A stretch of 64,000 bases of DNA, from positions 14,657 through 78,656 of the forward strand of contig CAJUGC010000011.1 of the NCBI GenBank assembly GCA_910585955.1, in the 5' to 3' direction. This document shows positions 41,205-50,539 of the stretch, in pieces. The notes under the pieces are model-generated. The model was not told the DNA's origin and made no database searches. It worked only from the letters and a program-made list of their open reading frames with translations. Every line of letters starts with the position of its first letter. The first letter of the stretch is position 1. The translations under genes were made by a program, and so were the position numbers. The stretch comes from an uncultured Christensenella sp. (GTDB lineage: Bacteria; Bacillota; Clostridia; Christensenellales; Pumilibacteraceae).

Positions 41205-44117
41205 TTACTCTTGTTTTTCCTCCGAAGTGTCATCGGACGGTTCTATGCTGACAGTGGGTTCCGAAGCCGCTTTAAGCGCGCCGCGCACGGCGAATACGCC
41301 CCAAACCGCAAGCCCTGCAGCCATTACCGCGTCTACTACAAACATAATCACCTGCCAAATCGGGAGCTTATAGCCGATTATCTCGCCGTTCATGGCATTT
41401 GAGTTTGCAATGCTGTAGAGAATATTCTTTGCCGCCTTGCGAAGCGCAGTCACGTCGCTCGCGCTCGATGAATCGACATTCGTCCAATACTTGGTAGTAG
41501 TGAGATTTAAGTCACCGCCCGCATAGCACATCTGCTTGGGGTTCATGTATGCATTCGTGATGAAGTCGCTTATGACGCACCCCTCGAAGCCCCATTCGTT
41601 GCGAAGCACCTTAGTTATGAGGCGGTAGTCGCCGCCCGTCCAGACGGTGCCTATACGGTTGAAAGAACTCATCATGCCGCGCGCCTTGCCGACTTTTACG
41701 GCGAGCTCGAACGGCTTGAAGTACACCTCGCGCATGGACTGCTCGGTCGCCCATGTACAGACGCCGTTGGCGTTTCTGTGCGTCTCCTGCTCGTTGAGCG
41801 CGAAGTGCTTCATGTACATAGTGACGCCGCCCGACTGCGCGCCGAGGATTTCGTGAGCCGCCATGATGCCAGAAAGGTAGCCGTCCTCCGAGAAGTACTC
41901 GATGTTTCTGCCGCCGAACGGCGAGCGGTGGATATTGGCGCCCGGTGCGTAAAGCCCCGAGTACGGAAGCCCCGACCCTCTTTGGTCGCCCCAATAGCCT
42001 TCCTCGGCTATGCTCTTGCCGAAGTCCTCGGCGCGCTTTATGTCCCAGGTGCTCGAGAGAATGACTTCGGAAAAGTACGCGCAAGTGTCGTAGATTGTGC
42101 CTTTGTCCATGAAGTTGCAAAAGCCCACCGGTCCGTCGCTCTCTATCGTCTCGGGGATGCCGAGTCTGAGTACGCCTGCCGTCTTAAACGCGCCCTCGTT
42201 GAAAAGGTCGGTCATTTCGGAGACCGTAAGCTGATCGAGGAATGCGTCCCACTTCTCAGTGTCGTCGTAGGGTACGCCGACCAGGTCTTTCAAGAGCACG
42301 GGGGAAGCGATTTTCTCTCCCGTCTCTTCGTCGACTTTCGTGTACTCGACGCCCGTCTTAGGCATTGCAGGGTTCTTGTCGGGGTTGTTGCTCGTCTTGT
42401 CATTGAGCTTATTTATGAACTCGTTGTCGCGCGCGCGCTCGTCGTCGGAGGGAGTCGTCGGCATGGTCTCGTCCCATGCGCTTCTCGAGAGCACGGTCGA
42501 GAGTTCGTCGTCGGCGTCGTCGAAGAGGTTTTCTACTTTTGTCCCCGTAGTGGGGTCGCTGCCGTACTTTATGCCGCCGTCCGCCACTTTGAACGGTATG
42601 GCGCGGCTCGAGTCGTGCGCGTCGTTTGCCACATACAGCGTATAGTTTCCGCCGTCGAGCTCGTAGCCCTTGAAAGTATTCTTATTCGCGTCGGTGTAGT
42701 CGTAGGACGCTATGTCGTACGGCGTGAAAGTCAGTTCGACTTCCCCCGAGCGACCCGGCTCTATAAGCTCGGTTTTGGCAAAGCCGCAGAGCACCTTGTG
42801 CGCCTTTTCTATGCCGCCTGCGGTGTAGGGCGCACTCGCGTAGAGCTGAACTACGTCCCGTCCCGCACGCGCGCCCGTGTTCTTTACCGTGACTTTGACG
42901 GTATAGCTTGCGTCTGCCGTTACGGTTTTATTTTTGAGCGCGGAGTCGTCGACCGTCCACTCGAACGTCGTATAGGACAAGCCGTGCCCCAAAGGATAGA
43001 CGACGTGCTCGTCATACCACTTTTCGCCGTCCGTATAGCCGCGCGTCTCGTAGTAGCGATAGCCGACGTAAATGCCCTCTTCGTAGTCGACAAAGAAGTA
43101 GTTTTTGGCTTTGCCGTCAACCGTGTACGCGTCGCCGCCCTGCTTGCGGTTGTTGCCGAAGTTGTGCCAGGTGGGGTCGGCGGTGAAGTCCGCCGCATAT
43201 GTGTCGGCGGTGTGACCCGAGGGGTTTACTTTGCCCGATAGGATCTCGCCTATCGCCATGGCTCCGTTCATGCCCGGCGCGCCGATCCACAGACAGGCGT
43301 CTATCTTGCCGTAAGCGTCGTCCTTTACGAAGCCGAGTTCCATGGTTGCCGCGCTGTTTACGAGCACGACTGTCTTTTCGAAGCCGGCTTTGGTTACTTC
43401 CTCTATGAGACGGATTTCGTTGGCGTCGAGCTCGAGATAGTGTTTGCCCTCTTCTTCGGACGTTCTCGGCAAATCGAAGTCCTCGCCGCCGATGCGCGAG
43501 AGCACGACAATTGCCGCATTTTTGTAGTCCTTAAAGCTCGCTTTCAAGGCATCCGAGTAGTTTGCCCACGGCGTTTCGCCCGTCTTAAGCGTCTCACTGC
43601 CGCCCGCGTCGAGCGACGGATTGGCGCTACGCTCGCCGCCCGAGAGCGAGTTGTTCTCGTAGAAAGCCTTGAGGTCGGGATTGTAGCTTATGCCGGCGGC
43701 AGTTAGGCTGTCGAACAGTGTCTTTGCCTTCGAATAGTCGACGCCGCCGCTACCCGATGCGCCGTAGACGAGGTTTACGGAGTTCTTGCCGAACACCGAA
43801 ACTTTCGCGCCCTCTGCAAGCGGAAGCGCACCGCCGTCGTTCTTGAGAAGGGTCATGCCCTCCTTGCAGATGTCGACGGCAAGGGCGTTGCCTTTTTCGA
43901 GCGCCTCGGCTTTACTCTCGGTCTTTGCGACGTAGACTGCCTGCGAGCCCTCGGCAAACACCGGACGCTTGCGCGAAGACAGCACCGTGCATACGAGCGT
44001 ATACAGATAGGTGGACGCGACGATGTTTGCGACAAGCAGCACTGCTACGAGCGACACCGTCACTATGAACCATATCCGCGAATGGAGATTTTTGAAAATC
44101 GCTTTTATTTTTTCCAT
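41205..44117 (-). CDS. Membrane-anchored family 3 glycoside hydrolase, reversed domain order
   Basis: 970 residues. An N-terminal helix (IWFIVTVSLVAVLLVANIVAS) and a C-terminal helix (about 915-945) bracket the enzyme, so both ends are tied to the membrane. The GH3 C-terminal domain comes first (about 60-330: DICKEGMTLLKNDGGALPL, VLVNSAATMELGF), then a fibronectin-like domain (TVKVTVKNTGARAGRDVVQLY), then the TIM-barrel domain (about 640-900) with KHFALNEQETHR and the nucleophile Asp in CVISDF near residue 852. This circularly permuted order is known from some beta-glucosidases of gut Clostridia. Probable beta-glucosidase or related exo-enzyme acting outside the cell. Confidence 0.9.
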   Translation of the reverse strand: MEKIKAIFKNLHSRIWFIVTVSLVAVLLVANIVASTYLYTLVCTVLSSRKRPVFAEGSQAVYVAKTESKAEALEKGNALAVDICKEGMTLLKNDGGALPLAEGAKVSVFGKNSVNLVYGASGSGGVDYSKAKTLFDSLTAAGISYNPDLKAFYENNSLSGGERSANPSLDAGGSETLKTGETPWANYSDALKASFKDYKNAAIVVLSRIGGEDFDLPRTSEEEGKHYLELDANEIRLIEEVTKAGFEKTVVLVNSAATMELGFVKDDAYGKIDACLWIGAPGMNGAMAIGEILSGKVNPSGHTADTYAADFTADPTWHNFGNNRKQGGDAYTVDGKAKNYFFVDYEEGIYVGYRYYETRGYTDGEKWYDEHVVYPLGHGLSYTTFEWTVDDSALKNKTVTADASYTVKVTVKNTGARAGRDVVQLYASAPYTAGGIEKAHKVLCGFAKTELIEPGRSGEVELTFTPYDIASYDYTDANKNTFKGYELDGGNYTLYVANDAHDSSRAIPFKVADGGIKYGSDPTTGTKVENLFDDADDELSTVLSRSAWDETMPTTPSDDERARDNEFINKLNDKTSNNPDKNPAMPKTGVEYTKVDEETGEKIASPVLLKDLVGVPYDDTEKWDAFLDQLTVSEMTDLFNEGAFKTAGVLRLGIPETIESDGPVGFCNFMDKGTIYDTCAYFSEVILSSTWDIKRAEDFGKSIAEEGYWGDQRGSGLPYSGLYAPGANIHRSPFGGRNIEYFSEDGYLSGIMAAHEILGAQSGGVTMYMKHFALNEQETHRNANGVCTWATEQSMREVYFKPFELAVKVGKARGMMSSFNRIGTVWTGGDYRLITKVLRNEWGFEGCVISDFITNAYMNPKQMCYAGGDLNLTTTKYWTNVDSSSASDVTALRKAAKNILYSIANSNAMNGEIIGYKLPIWQVIMFVVDAVMAAGLAVWGVFAVRGALKAASEPTVSIEPSDDTSEEKQE

Positions 44118-44138
44118 GATCCTCTCCTTGCGGCGGGC

Positions 44139-45242
44139 TTAGTAGTTGCCGTTCGCCTTATAGCCTTCCGTCCAGGTGAGAGCGGTCTTTTCGGTCGCTA
44201 TTTTGACGCAGTCGACGAGCGGAGCCGTGCTGTTCATAGTGCCGCCCGTGCCCTGCTTTATGCTGTTTGCCGTGCGAAGGGTTATGACGTTGTCGCCCGC
44301 CTTGAGATTTACGGCGGCGCTTATGACGAAATCTTCGAAGGGAAGCACTTTTTCGTTGCTCGTCGCCGCTTGCGCTCCCTCGAACTTTATGCCCTCGTAG
44401 CCGAGCTTGCCGCCGTTTACGAGCACTTCGTACATATCGCCGTCAAGCTCGATGTCCGCGTACTCCGCCGACAGGCGCAAAATGAGCGCGGCGCCCTGCA
44501 CGGCTTCGGAAGCGGTTATGTGGAACTCGAGCGTCGTATTCCAGGTGGGGCTGTCGTAGCGTGCATATAGGTAAGACAGATAGTAACCGTTGCTTGCAGC
44601 CGCGTTCTTCGTGTCGGTTATTATGGCGCTCGTGCCGTATGTGCCGCCGCTGTAACCGGGTCCCGAAAAGTCGTCGAGAATGAGGTCTTCCGCCTCGAAA
44701 GTGTAGAGCCCGAACCACTTCGCATAGATGTCGGTGTCGGCGTTTATGCGCGTCGAGAACTTGAATTCCGACGTGCACCCCTCGTCCGTATACCAACCCG
44801 CAAAGTACTTGCCGTCCGCTTTGGGATCGGCGGGTTTTGCCGCGCGGGAATTTTCCTTTACTTTTATGACGCTCGTATCGGTTTCGCTCTTGTGAAGAGT
44901 CAGTTTGTAGTACGTTACGCCGCTTTCGAGCCAATTGGCATAGACGGTCGTGTCCGCCGTTATTTCGACCGTAAAGTCGAAAAGCTCGGTGCACTCGGCG
45001 TCCTTATACCAATTTTCGAAGTCGAAGCCCGTGCGCGTGGGCGCTGCGGGTTTTTCTGCCGCCTTGCCGTCCTCTACGGTCACCGTCGTATTTGCTCCGC
45101 CCTCGTAGTTCGCATTAAACGTCACCGTATGGGTGTTGCCGGGCGGCGTAGGCGTCGGAGTGCCGCCGCAAGCCGCGAAAAGCGACAAGCAGCACAGCGC
45201 GAGCGCGACTATGAGAGCCGCAATAAACTTGCTCTTTTTCAT
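44139..45242 (-). CDS. Lipoprotein with two InlB-type repeats and a carbohydrate-binding-like domain
   Basis: 367 residues. Signal peptide and lipobox LFAACG (Cys25), short Pro/Thr spacer, then two InlB/Listeria-Bacteroides repeats (VTFNANYEGGANTTVTV to TTVYANW; then AGWYTDEGCTSEFKF to TDIYAKW). Residues about 175-355 look like a CBM6/35-type jelly roll (YTFEAEDLILDD at its start, GDNVITLRTAN near its end). No catalytic motif is seen. Translated 21 bases ahead of the GH3 enzyme, it is likely a surface glycan-binding partner of it. AAGGAGA lies 8 bases before ATG 45242. Confidence 0.82.
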   Translation of the reverse strand: MKKSKFIAALIVALALCCLSLFAACGGTPTPTPPGNTHTVTFNANYEGGANTTVTVEDGKAAEKPAAPTRTGFDFENWYKDAECTELFDFTVEITADTTVYANWLESGVTYYKLTLHKSETDTSVIKVKENSRAAKPADPKADGKYFAGWYTDEGCTSEFKFSTRINADTDIYAKWFGLYTFEAEDLILDDFSGPGYSGGTYGTSAIITDTKNAAASNGYYLSYLYARYDSPTWNTTLEFHITASEAVQGAALILRLSAEYADIELDGDMYEVLVNGGKLGYEGIKFEGAQAATSNEKVLPFEDFVISAAVNLKAGDNVITLRTANSIKQGTGGTMNSTAPLVDCVKIATEKTALTWTEGYKANGNY

Positions 45243-45432
45243 TTCTTTTTCTCCTTAAGATATGTTTTCGAATATATAAGCGCACATATTAGTGCGGTCG
45301 TTTACTAAATTATATGATAAAGTTTTGTATCGAAATAATAAGGCGAGCGTCCCGACGGGTCCGGCTATGAACCCGTCGGCGCTGCCGAATTGGAGTAATG
45401 CGCATAATTTGCGCATGGCTTAGGGAGCTATG

Positions 45433-48400
45433 TTACTTTGCCGATTTCTCTTTACGCAGAGATTTCACGGCTATGAACGCACCGAAGGAAAGCAGCATTG
45501 CGAGTGCGCCTACAAGTGCGCCGTCTGCGAGCGACGATCCGCAGCCGCTTTCCTCGACGGCAATTTGCGTCCAGCCCGCATAAAGAGTAATGTTTTCGGT
45601 CACGGCGTTCTTTACGTCAGCCGCAAGCGTGCAAGCCTCGTCGTAGTACCAACCCGTGAAAGTGTAGCCCTCGCGCATCGGTGCCGCGGGTGCCGTTATC
45701 TTACCGCCCTCGGCTACGTCCTGAGCGGCTACCGCCGAGCCCTCGCGCGTGTCGAATGTTACCTTATAAGTAGTCGCGGGAGGAGGCGTTATCGCCTTTT
45801 CGCTTATAACAAGCGTGAACTTCTCGTTGTAAGTGTCGGTCTTGCCGCCGCTTTCGGAAACTTGACCGTTACTTTCCTGAAGTGTGCCCTTGACGGTTGC
45901 CGTGACGCGGACAGCCAATTCGTAGCTGCCTGCCTTTGCCGGCGTACCGTAGATAGTGCCGTCGCTCTCGATGGAGAGTCCCTCGGGAAGGTTCGTGCAA
46001 GCATAAACTATGGAATCGTATTCGCCGCCGTCTGCCTTGAGCTTGACGGTGTCGGAGGATATAACGGTCTCGAAGTCCTCGTCGCCCACCGTGCCCGTAA
46101 GAGCCGATGCCTTGAAGAGCTTGCTTACCGTAATCTTGAAGTCGGCGGTCGCCGAATAGACTCTGTCGACTATTACTTTTGCCTTGAACTCGAACTCGCC
46201 CGATTCCGTCGGAGTGCCCGAAAGAGCGCCGTCGTCCTTGAGCGTTACGCCCGCGGGAAGCGCGCCGCCCGCAAGCTCGTAGCTCACATAAGTTGCGCCG
46301 AGAGCCGCCTTATCCACAGCTACGGATACCTTGTCGAGAGCTCTGCCGTTGGCACCCGTAAGATCGGTCTTGCCCTTGAACACGGTGAGATCGGTGTGGT
46401 TGTTCATTGCGTTGCTGTTTGCCCAGCCGTAGAGCGAGCGCTGAGCCGAAGTACGCATCGAGTAGTACTGCGTCGAGCTTACGGCTTTGCTTTCGCCGAC
46501 TACGATATTCTTCTTGTCCTTATCCCACGTTCCGCTTATCTTCGAGCCGTACTGCATAAGCGGCCAATCGTTCCCGGCAAGCATACAAGCGTCGCCGGAA
46601 TCGCCGCCGCCCGCGTCGGTGCAGATGTCGCCCTTAAAGCCCCATTCCTCGCGGCAAAGCTTGGTCATGAGGTTGTAGTTGTTGTCGGCGGAAATGGCGC
46701 CCGTACGCATGAACGACATCATGAAGCCGTTGCAGTTGCCTACCTTTACGGCAATCTCGTAAGGCTTCAGATAGATCTGGCGGTATGCCTGCTCGTTTAC
46801 GAACGTAGCGCAGCCGTCTGCAGTGTTCCTGTAGGAGTCCTGATCGTTGAGCGCGATGTGCTTGTTGTAGACGACTACGCCCATGTCTACGCAGCCCTTC
46901 GTCACATATGCCGCGATGTAGCCCGCGAGCACGCCGTCCTCGCTGTAGTACTCGAACTCACGCGAGCCCCAAGGTCCGCGGTGCGTGTTTAGACCGAAGC
47001 CCCACTGACCCGTGACGTCTATCCACAGCGATTCGTTGCCCATCATAAGCCCCTGACGGTATGCAAGTTCGATGTTCCAAGTCGAAGCAATGTTGGGCTC
47101 CGAGCACCACCAGGTACCCGTTATGCCGCCCGACGTTCTCGTCTGGAACTTCGAAGGTCCGTCGTTGCAGGAAGTTGCGGGCTTGCCTATTCTGTCCATT
47201 GCCGCGGAGTTGCCGTGGTCGGTGGAGACTATCTTATACAGCTCATCGAAAGTGAGCTGGTTGAGGAAGTTTTCCCACTTCTTTGAGCCCTCGTCCGTGC
47301 CTATTACGACTTTGCCGTTTGCGTCTATATACGGATCGGCATATTCCACTCCCGTCATATCGCCGAGCTGAATAGCCGTATTTTCCTTCGTGCCTTCGGC
47401 TGCCTGATTCCATGTAGAAGGAATGCCGTCGTCGGCAACGTAAGCGGTATCGTACTTGTCGTGCATTTCCTTGGCTTTCTCTATCGTATAGCCGTCGTAA
47501 GCGTGAAGTTTTTCCACCCACTCGTCGCTGTATGTATTGTTGAGATTTGCCGTGGGAAGAGCAAGAGTGCCGCTTGCGCGCGATATATACTCTATGACGT
47601 TCGTATCGCCCGCCGTGTCGAACAGCTCGTCGGACTTCGTCGCGCTCGAGAAGATACCCGTAGCGTTCTTGCCGAAGCCTGCGTTGAAGTTGTGCGCCTC
47701 GTCGCTTCCGTCATAGACGTAGTCGTCTGCTATCGTATACTGGTACAAGCAGTCGTCTACAGTCGTATGCGAGTCGGTGCGAAGTGTGATTTCATATGTG
47801 CCGTCGTCGAGGCGATAGAACTTGCCGTTGCCCTCTCTGTTGTCCCAGTCGAACGAAGCCATTTCCTTTATTTCGAACGTGATTTCGACGGTCTGCTTTT
47901 CTCCCGGCTGAAGAAGATCGGTCTTTGCGAACTGAATGAGGTTTGCCGAAGCCTTTTCGACTTTGCCATCGTGATACGGGTCCTTATAGTAGACCTGAAC
48001 TACGTCCTTACCTGCAACTTTGCCCGTATTGGTAACGTCTACCTTGACGGTAATCGTGCGATCCGAATTGATCTTGCCCGAGAAATTCGTCCAGGTAAAG
48101 TCTGTGTAGGACAAACCGAAGCCGAACGGATAGACGACGCCGTTTGCTCTGTTGTAGTAAGCGTCGTCTACGTCGTAAGTTGCGTCGTCGTTGTTGGGCT
48201 TGTTTACATCGTCGGTATTAAAGTAGTTTCCGAGCTCGGCTTGCGTCTCGTACCAGCGGTAGCCCATGTAGATTCCCTCTTCGTAAGCTACTGTCTGGAT
48301 GTCGGTCGTGCCCATTTTGACTATGTTGCCGTTCTTGTCGCGAGCCTTGGAAGCATCGCCCGCAACGGCTTTTTTCGTGCCCGTCATTGCTGCGTCGCCG

Positions 48401-49482
48401 AGCTTTGCTATAGCGCCGCTCTGATCGCCGTAGTTGTAGTAGACGGGATCCTCCGTAAAGTCAGCCGCCCAAACGTCGACGGTGTGACCCGAAGGGTTGA
48501 CTTCGCCGACGAGCGCCTTGCCTACCGCGCCGAAGCCCGTGGTTCCGCCCGTGCCTATCCACATTACCGCGTCGACGTCATCGTTGTCCTCAAGCTCGCC
48601 CACTTCCATTGCGTTCGTCGTGTTGATGAGAACGAGCACCTTACCGAATACGCCCGCTTCTTTCTGCGCGATTACATACTCGACGAGCGCGCGCTCCTCG
48701 GGGTTGAGCATGAGCGCGTGCTTGGTCTCCGCAGGCGCGGGGTCGTCCGACTGCGCTGCGGGCGCGCCGCCCGGGGCTCCTCCCGGGGCTCCGCCGGGTG
48801 CGCCGCCCGAAGAGTCGTCGCTTGGCGAAGCATGGTTGTAGTACTCGGTTCTCGAGAACTCTCTCTCTTCGCCCTCGCCGCCCTCGCGCGAAACGACTAT
48901 GATTGCCGCGTCGCCATAGAGAGGATAGGACGATTCGAGATCCTTGAGCGCCGTATCGGGATCCTCGTCGTTCAAACCGCCTGCGGTGCTCGTTGCATAG
49001 CCCGCGCTTGTACCGCTACCTGCCGCTTTGCTTAACTCCTTATAGTGCGCAACCACTGCCGGGTTAACTTTGATACCTGCGTTCTCCAAACTGTCGATAA
49101 TCGTTATCGGAGTTTGGTTGGGCGAGTGCGTGTTGGAACCCGAGCCCTGTGCGCCGTGACTCGGATTGGCGCCGCCTATGCCGAACAGGCTGACGCGCTT
49201 CGTGCTCGCGTTGAACGGCAGCGCGTTGTGCCTGTTCTTCATGAGCACCATGCTCTCCGCCATTATCTCCTCGTTGAGCTCCGCCGCAGCGTCCTGCTCG
49301 TCTTGGTAAGTCTCGTAAGCAGTGTGATACTTCTTTACGGACTTTGTCGCCGCAACGTCGGCCGATTCGGCATTTGCCGTTATCGCACCGTAGCTGCCGC
49401 AAAGAGCGGTTCCGCCGAGCGCCGCGCACATTGCGAGCGCGGCAATCACGCGAGAGCTTTTGCGCTTCTTCGTTTTTTCCAT
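45433..49482 (-). CDS. Large secreted, wall/membrane-tethered family 3 glycoside hydrolase, reversed domain order
   Basis: 1349 residues. Signal peptide (VIAALAMCAALGGTALCGSYG, ending near ANAES), then GH3 C-terminal domain (AESMVLMKNRHNALPFN), fibronectin-like domain (TVKVDVTNTGKVAGKDVVQVYY), then the TIM barrel with NKHIALNDQDSYR and nucleophile Asp in DICTDAGG near 955. After it come two Ig-like modules (about 1080-1250), one InlB-type repeat (YKVTFDTREGSAVAAQ to TLYAGWTQ) and a C-terminal membrane helix followed by RKEKSAK. A collagen-like (Gly-Gly-Ala-Pro)4 insert sits near residue 235. Likely a beta-glucosidase or similar exo-enzyme. Its promoter carries four 21-bp-spaced direct repeats, probably bound by the adjacent LytTR regulator. 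Confidence 0.9.
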   Translation of the reverse strand: MEKTKKRKSSRVIAALAMCAALGGTALCGSYGAITANAESADVAATKSVKKYHTAYETYQDEQDAAAELNEEIMAESMVLMKNRHNALPFNASTKRVSLFGIGGANPSHGAQGSGSNTHSPNQTPITIIDSLENAGIKVNPAVVAHYKELSKAAGSGTSAGYATSTAGGLNDEDPDTALKDLESSYPLYGDAAIIVVSREGGEGEEREFSRTEYYNHASPSDDSSGGAPGGAPGGAPGGAPAAQSDDPAPAETKHALMLNPEERALVEYVIAQKEAGVFGKVLVLINTTNAMEVGELEDNDDVDAVMWIGTGGTTGFGAVGKALVGEVNPSGHTVDVWAADFTEDPVYYNYGDQSGAIAKLGDAAMTGTKKAVAGDASKARDKNGNIVKMGTTDIQTVAYEEGIYMGYRWYETQAELGNYFNTDDVNKPNNDDATYDVDDAYYNRANGVVYPFGFGLSYTDFTWTNFSGKINSDRTITVKVDVTNTGKVAGKDVVQVYYKDPYHDGKVEKASANLIQFAKTDLLQPGEKQTVEITFEIKEMASFDWDNREGNGKFYRLDDGTYEITLRTDSHTTVDDCLYQYTIADDYVYDGSDEAHNFNAGFGKNATGIFSSATKSDELFDTAGDTNVIEYISRASGTLALPTANLNNTYSDEWVEKLHAYDGYTIEKAKEMHDKYDTAYVADDGIPSTWNQAAEGTKENTAIQLGDMTGVEYADPYIDANGKVVIGTDEGSKKWENFLNQLTFDELYKIVSTDHGNSAAMDRIGKPATSCNDGPSKFQTRTSGGITGTWWCSEPNIASTWNIELAYRQGLMMGNESLWIDVTGQWGFGLNTHRGPWGSREFEYYSEDGVLAGYIAAYVTKGCVDMGVVVYNKHIALNDQDSYRNTADGCATFVNEQAYRQIYLKPYEIAVKVGNCNGFMMSFMRTGAISADNNYNLMTKLCREEWGFKGDICTDAGGGDSGDACMLAGNDWPLMQYGSKISGTWDKDKKNIVVGESKAVSSTQYYSMRTSAQRSLYGWANSNAMNNHTDLTVFKGKTDLTGANGRALDKVSVAVDKAALGATYVSYELAGGALPAGVTLKDDGALSGTPTESGEFEFKAKVIVDRVYSATADFKITVSKLFKASALTGTVGDEDFETVISSDTVKLKADGGEYDSIVYACTNLPEGLSIESDGTIYGTPAKAGSYELAVRVTATVKGTLQESNGQVSESGGKTDTYNEKFTLVISEKAITPPPATTYKVTFDTREGSAVAAQDVAEGGKITAPAAPMREGYTFTGWYYDEACTLAADVKNAVTENITLYAGWTQIAVEESGCGSSLADGALVGALAMLLSFGAFIAVKSLRKEKSAK

Positions 49483-49571
49483 GTATCTTCCTCCTGGAAA
49501 TTTTTATTTGCGGTTTGATTTCTTCGGGCAGTAGCCGTCCGCTCGAAGAAAACCTGCCCGCTTCATTCGAC

Positions 49572-49600
49572 ATTTTAAATTCAAAATATACCAAAGTCAA
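49572..49600 (-). promoter_or_regulatory. Promoter of the 1349-residue GH3 gene
   Basis: On the minus strand -35 TTGACT (49600-49595), 17-bp spacer, -10 TAAAAT (49577-49572). Confidence 0.8.
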
Positions 49601-49607
49601 TGCCCGA

Positions 49608-49690
49608 TATATTTTCGGCGGTTTTGAGAAGAACTTCGGTTGGCACTCACAAGATTTTCGGTAGCAAAACATAGATATTCGGTTTTGCGG
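49608..49690 (-). promoter_or_regulatory. Four direct repeats ACCGAA-N-ATCTT at 21-22 bp spacing
   Basis: The core CCGAA (read as TTCGG on the plus strand) occurs at 49614-49618, 49635-49639, 49657-49661 and 49678-49682; distances are 21, 22 and 21 bp. Flanks agree: ACCGAATATCT, ACCGAAAATCT, ACCGAAGTTCT, GCCGAAAATAT. The array ends just upstream of the -35. LytTR-domain regulators bind direct repeats with about this spacing, and the neighbouring operon encodes one. Confidence 0.75.
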
Positions 49691-49718
49691 TATATAAAGA
49701 AAAAATGTAAACGTACAT

Positions 49719-49748
49719 AAAAATCCCGACCTTTTTTCGGATCGGGAA
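49719..49748 (-). terminator. Terminator of the two-component operon
   Basis: On the minus strand TCCCGATCC pairs with GGTCGGGA (one bulge) across a short A-rich loop, followed by TTTTT. Confidence 0.75.
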
Positions 49749-49768
49749 AGAAATGTTTGCATATTCTA

Positions 49769-50539
49769 CTATTCGTCGCTTTCCTGTGCGTTTTTCGGCG
49801 CAAGCATTATGCTTTCGCTCGCGCGCGAAAGGCGCATATAAGCAAACAATACTTCTTGCTTTTTTCGGCGACTTATCGGTACTTCGACTCCGTTAGACAG
49901 TTCAACCGCCTCGTTTTTTATTTTCATTATGTATCTGTAATTCACAAGATAACCCTGGTGCACCCTTATAAAGCCGAAGTCCGCAAGTTTTTCCTCCATA
50001 ATGTTCATACGGAGCTTCACCTTTTGGGTTTCTCCGTCCGATATGTGGAAGTATTGATAGTCGCGAATACACTCTATATACGTCACGTTATCGATTTTGA
50101 CGCGAACCAGTCCGTCGCTCGTCTTAAGCTCGAGCGAGCCGACCCCGACGCTTTCGGTCGCCGAATCGAGAAACCGCTTTATCACTCTCGACAGATCACC
50201 GAGGAACTTGTCCTTGCGCACAAAGGCAAACGGACGACCCTCGAAAGTGTCGAACACCTTGTCCTCTCTGCCAGAAATATAGATTATAGTCGCTTTGTCG
50301 TCGAGACTTCTAAGCTTTTTGCCTGCCGCAATGCCGTTCATTTTACCGGACATCTCTATATCGAGAAACAGAACGTCATAGCTCTTTGCTTTATAGGCGG
50401 CTATAAGCTCCTCACAAGTCTCGTATTTATCTATGAGTATTTCGGCGTCGTTACTTTTAAAACAGCTAACAAGCGTGCTCGCCGTCATATCGAGAATTAC
50501 TCTGTCGTCGTCGCATACTGCCGCTTTAAATATTTTCAC
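49769..50539 (-). CDS. LytTR-family response regulator (AgrA/ComE-like)
   Basis: 256 residues. Receiver domain (about 1-125) with acidic pocket AVCDDD, phospho-acceptor Asp60 in DVLFLDIEMSG and Lys in the later helix; LytTR DNA-binding domain (about 140-240) with VRVKIDNVTYIECIRDYQYF and FIRVHQGYLVNYRYIMKIKN. It should bind direct repeats spaced 21 bp, such as those in front of the neighbouring GH3 gene. Its ATG overlaps the kinase stop by 4 bases. The operon ends at the terminator at 49719-49748. Confidence 0.9.
   Translation of the reverse strand: MKIFKAAVCDDDRVILDMTASTLVSCFKSNDAEILIDKYETCEELIAAYKAKSYDVLFLDIEMSGKMNGIAAGKKLRSLDDKATIIYISGREDKVFDTFEGRPFAFVRKDKFLGDLSRVIKRFLDSATESVGVGSLELKTSDGLVRVKIDNVTYIECIRDYQYFHISDGETQKVKLRMNIMEEKLADFGFIRVHQGYLVNYRYIMKIKNEAVELSNGVEVPISRRKKQEVLFAYMRLSRASESIMLAPKNAQESDE

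Noticed and set aside
41778..43241. 487-codon antisense frame within the 970-residue GH3 gene
   Set aside because: Val/Arg-rich shadow of the coding strand; the sense strand has GH3 motifs.
45340..45420. Two GC hairpins between the 1349-residue GH3 gene and the lipoprotein gene, considered as a terminator
   Set aside because: Stems are good (CGACGGGT/ACCCGTCG and ATGCGC/GCGCAT) but no T-run follows on either strand; left as possible RNA structures.
48740..48815. Short tandem repeats considered as a CRISPR or VNTR locus
   Set aside because: They encode an in-frame (Gly-Gly-Ala-Pro)4 stretch inside the GH3 protein, with 12-bp units and no spacers.
45430..49035. Two antisense frames of over 500 codons within the 1349-residue GH3 gene
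   Set aside because: Shadows of the GH3 coding strand without initiation signals or recognisable domains.
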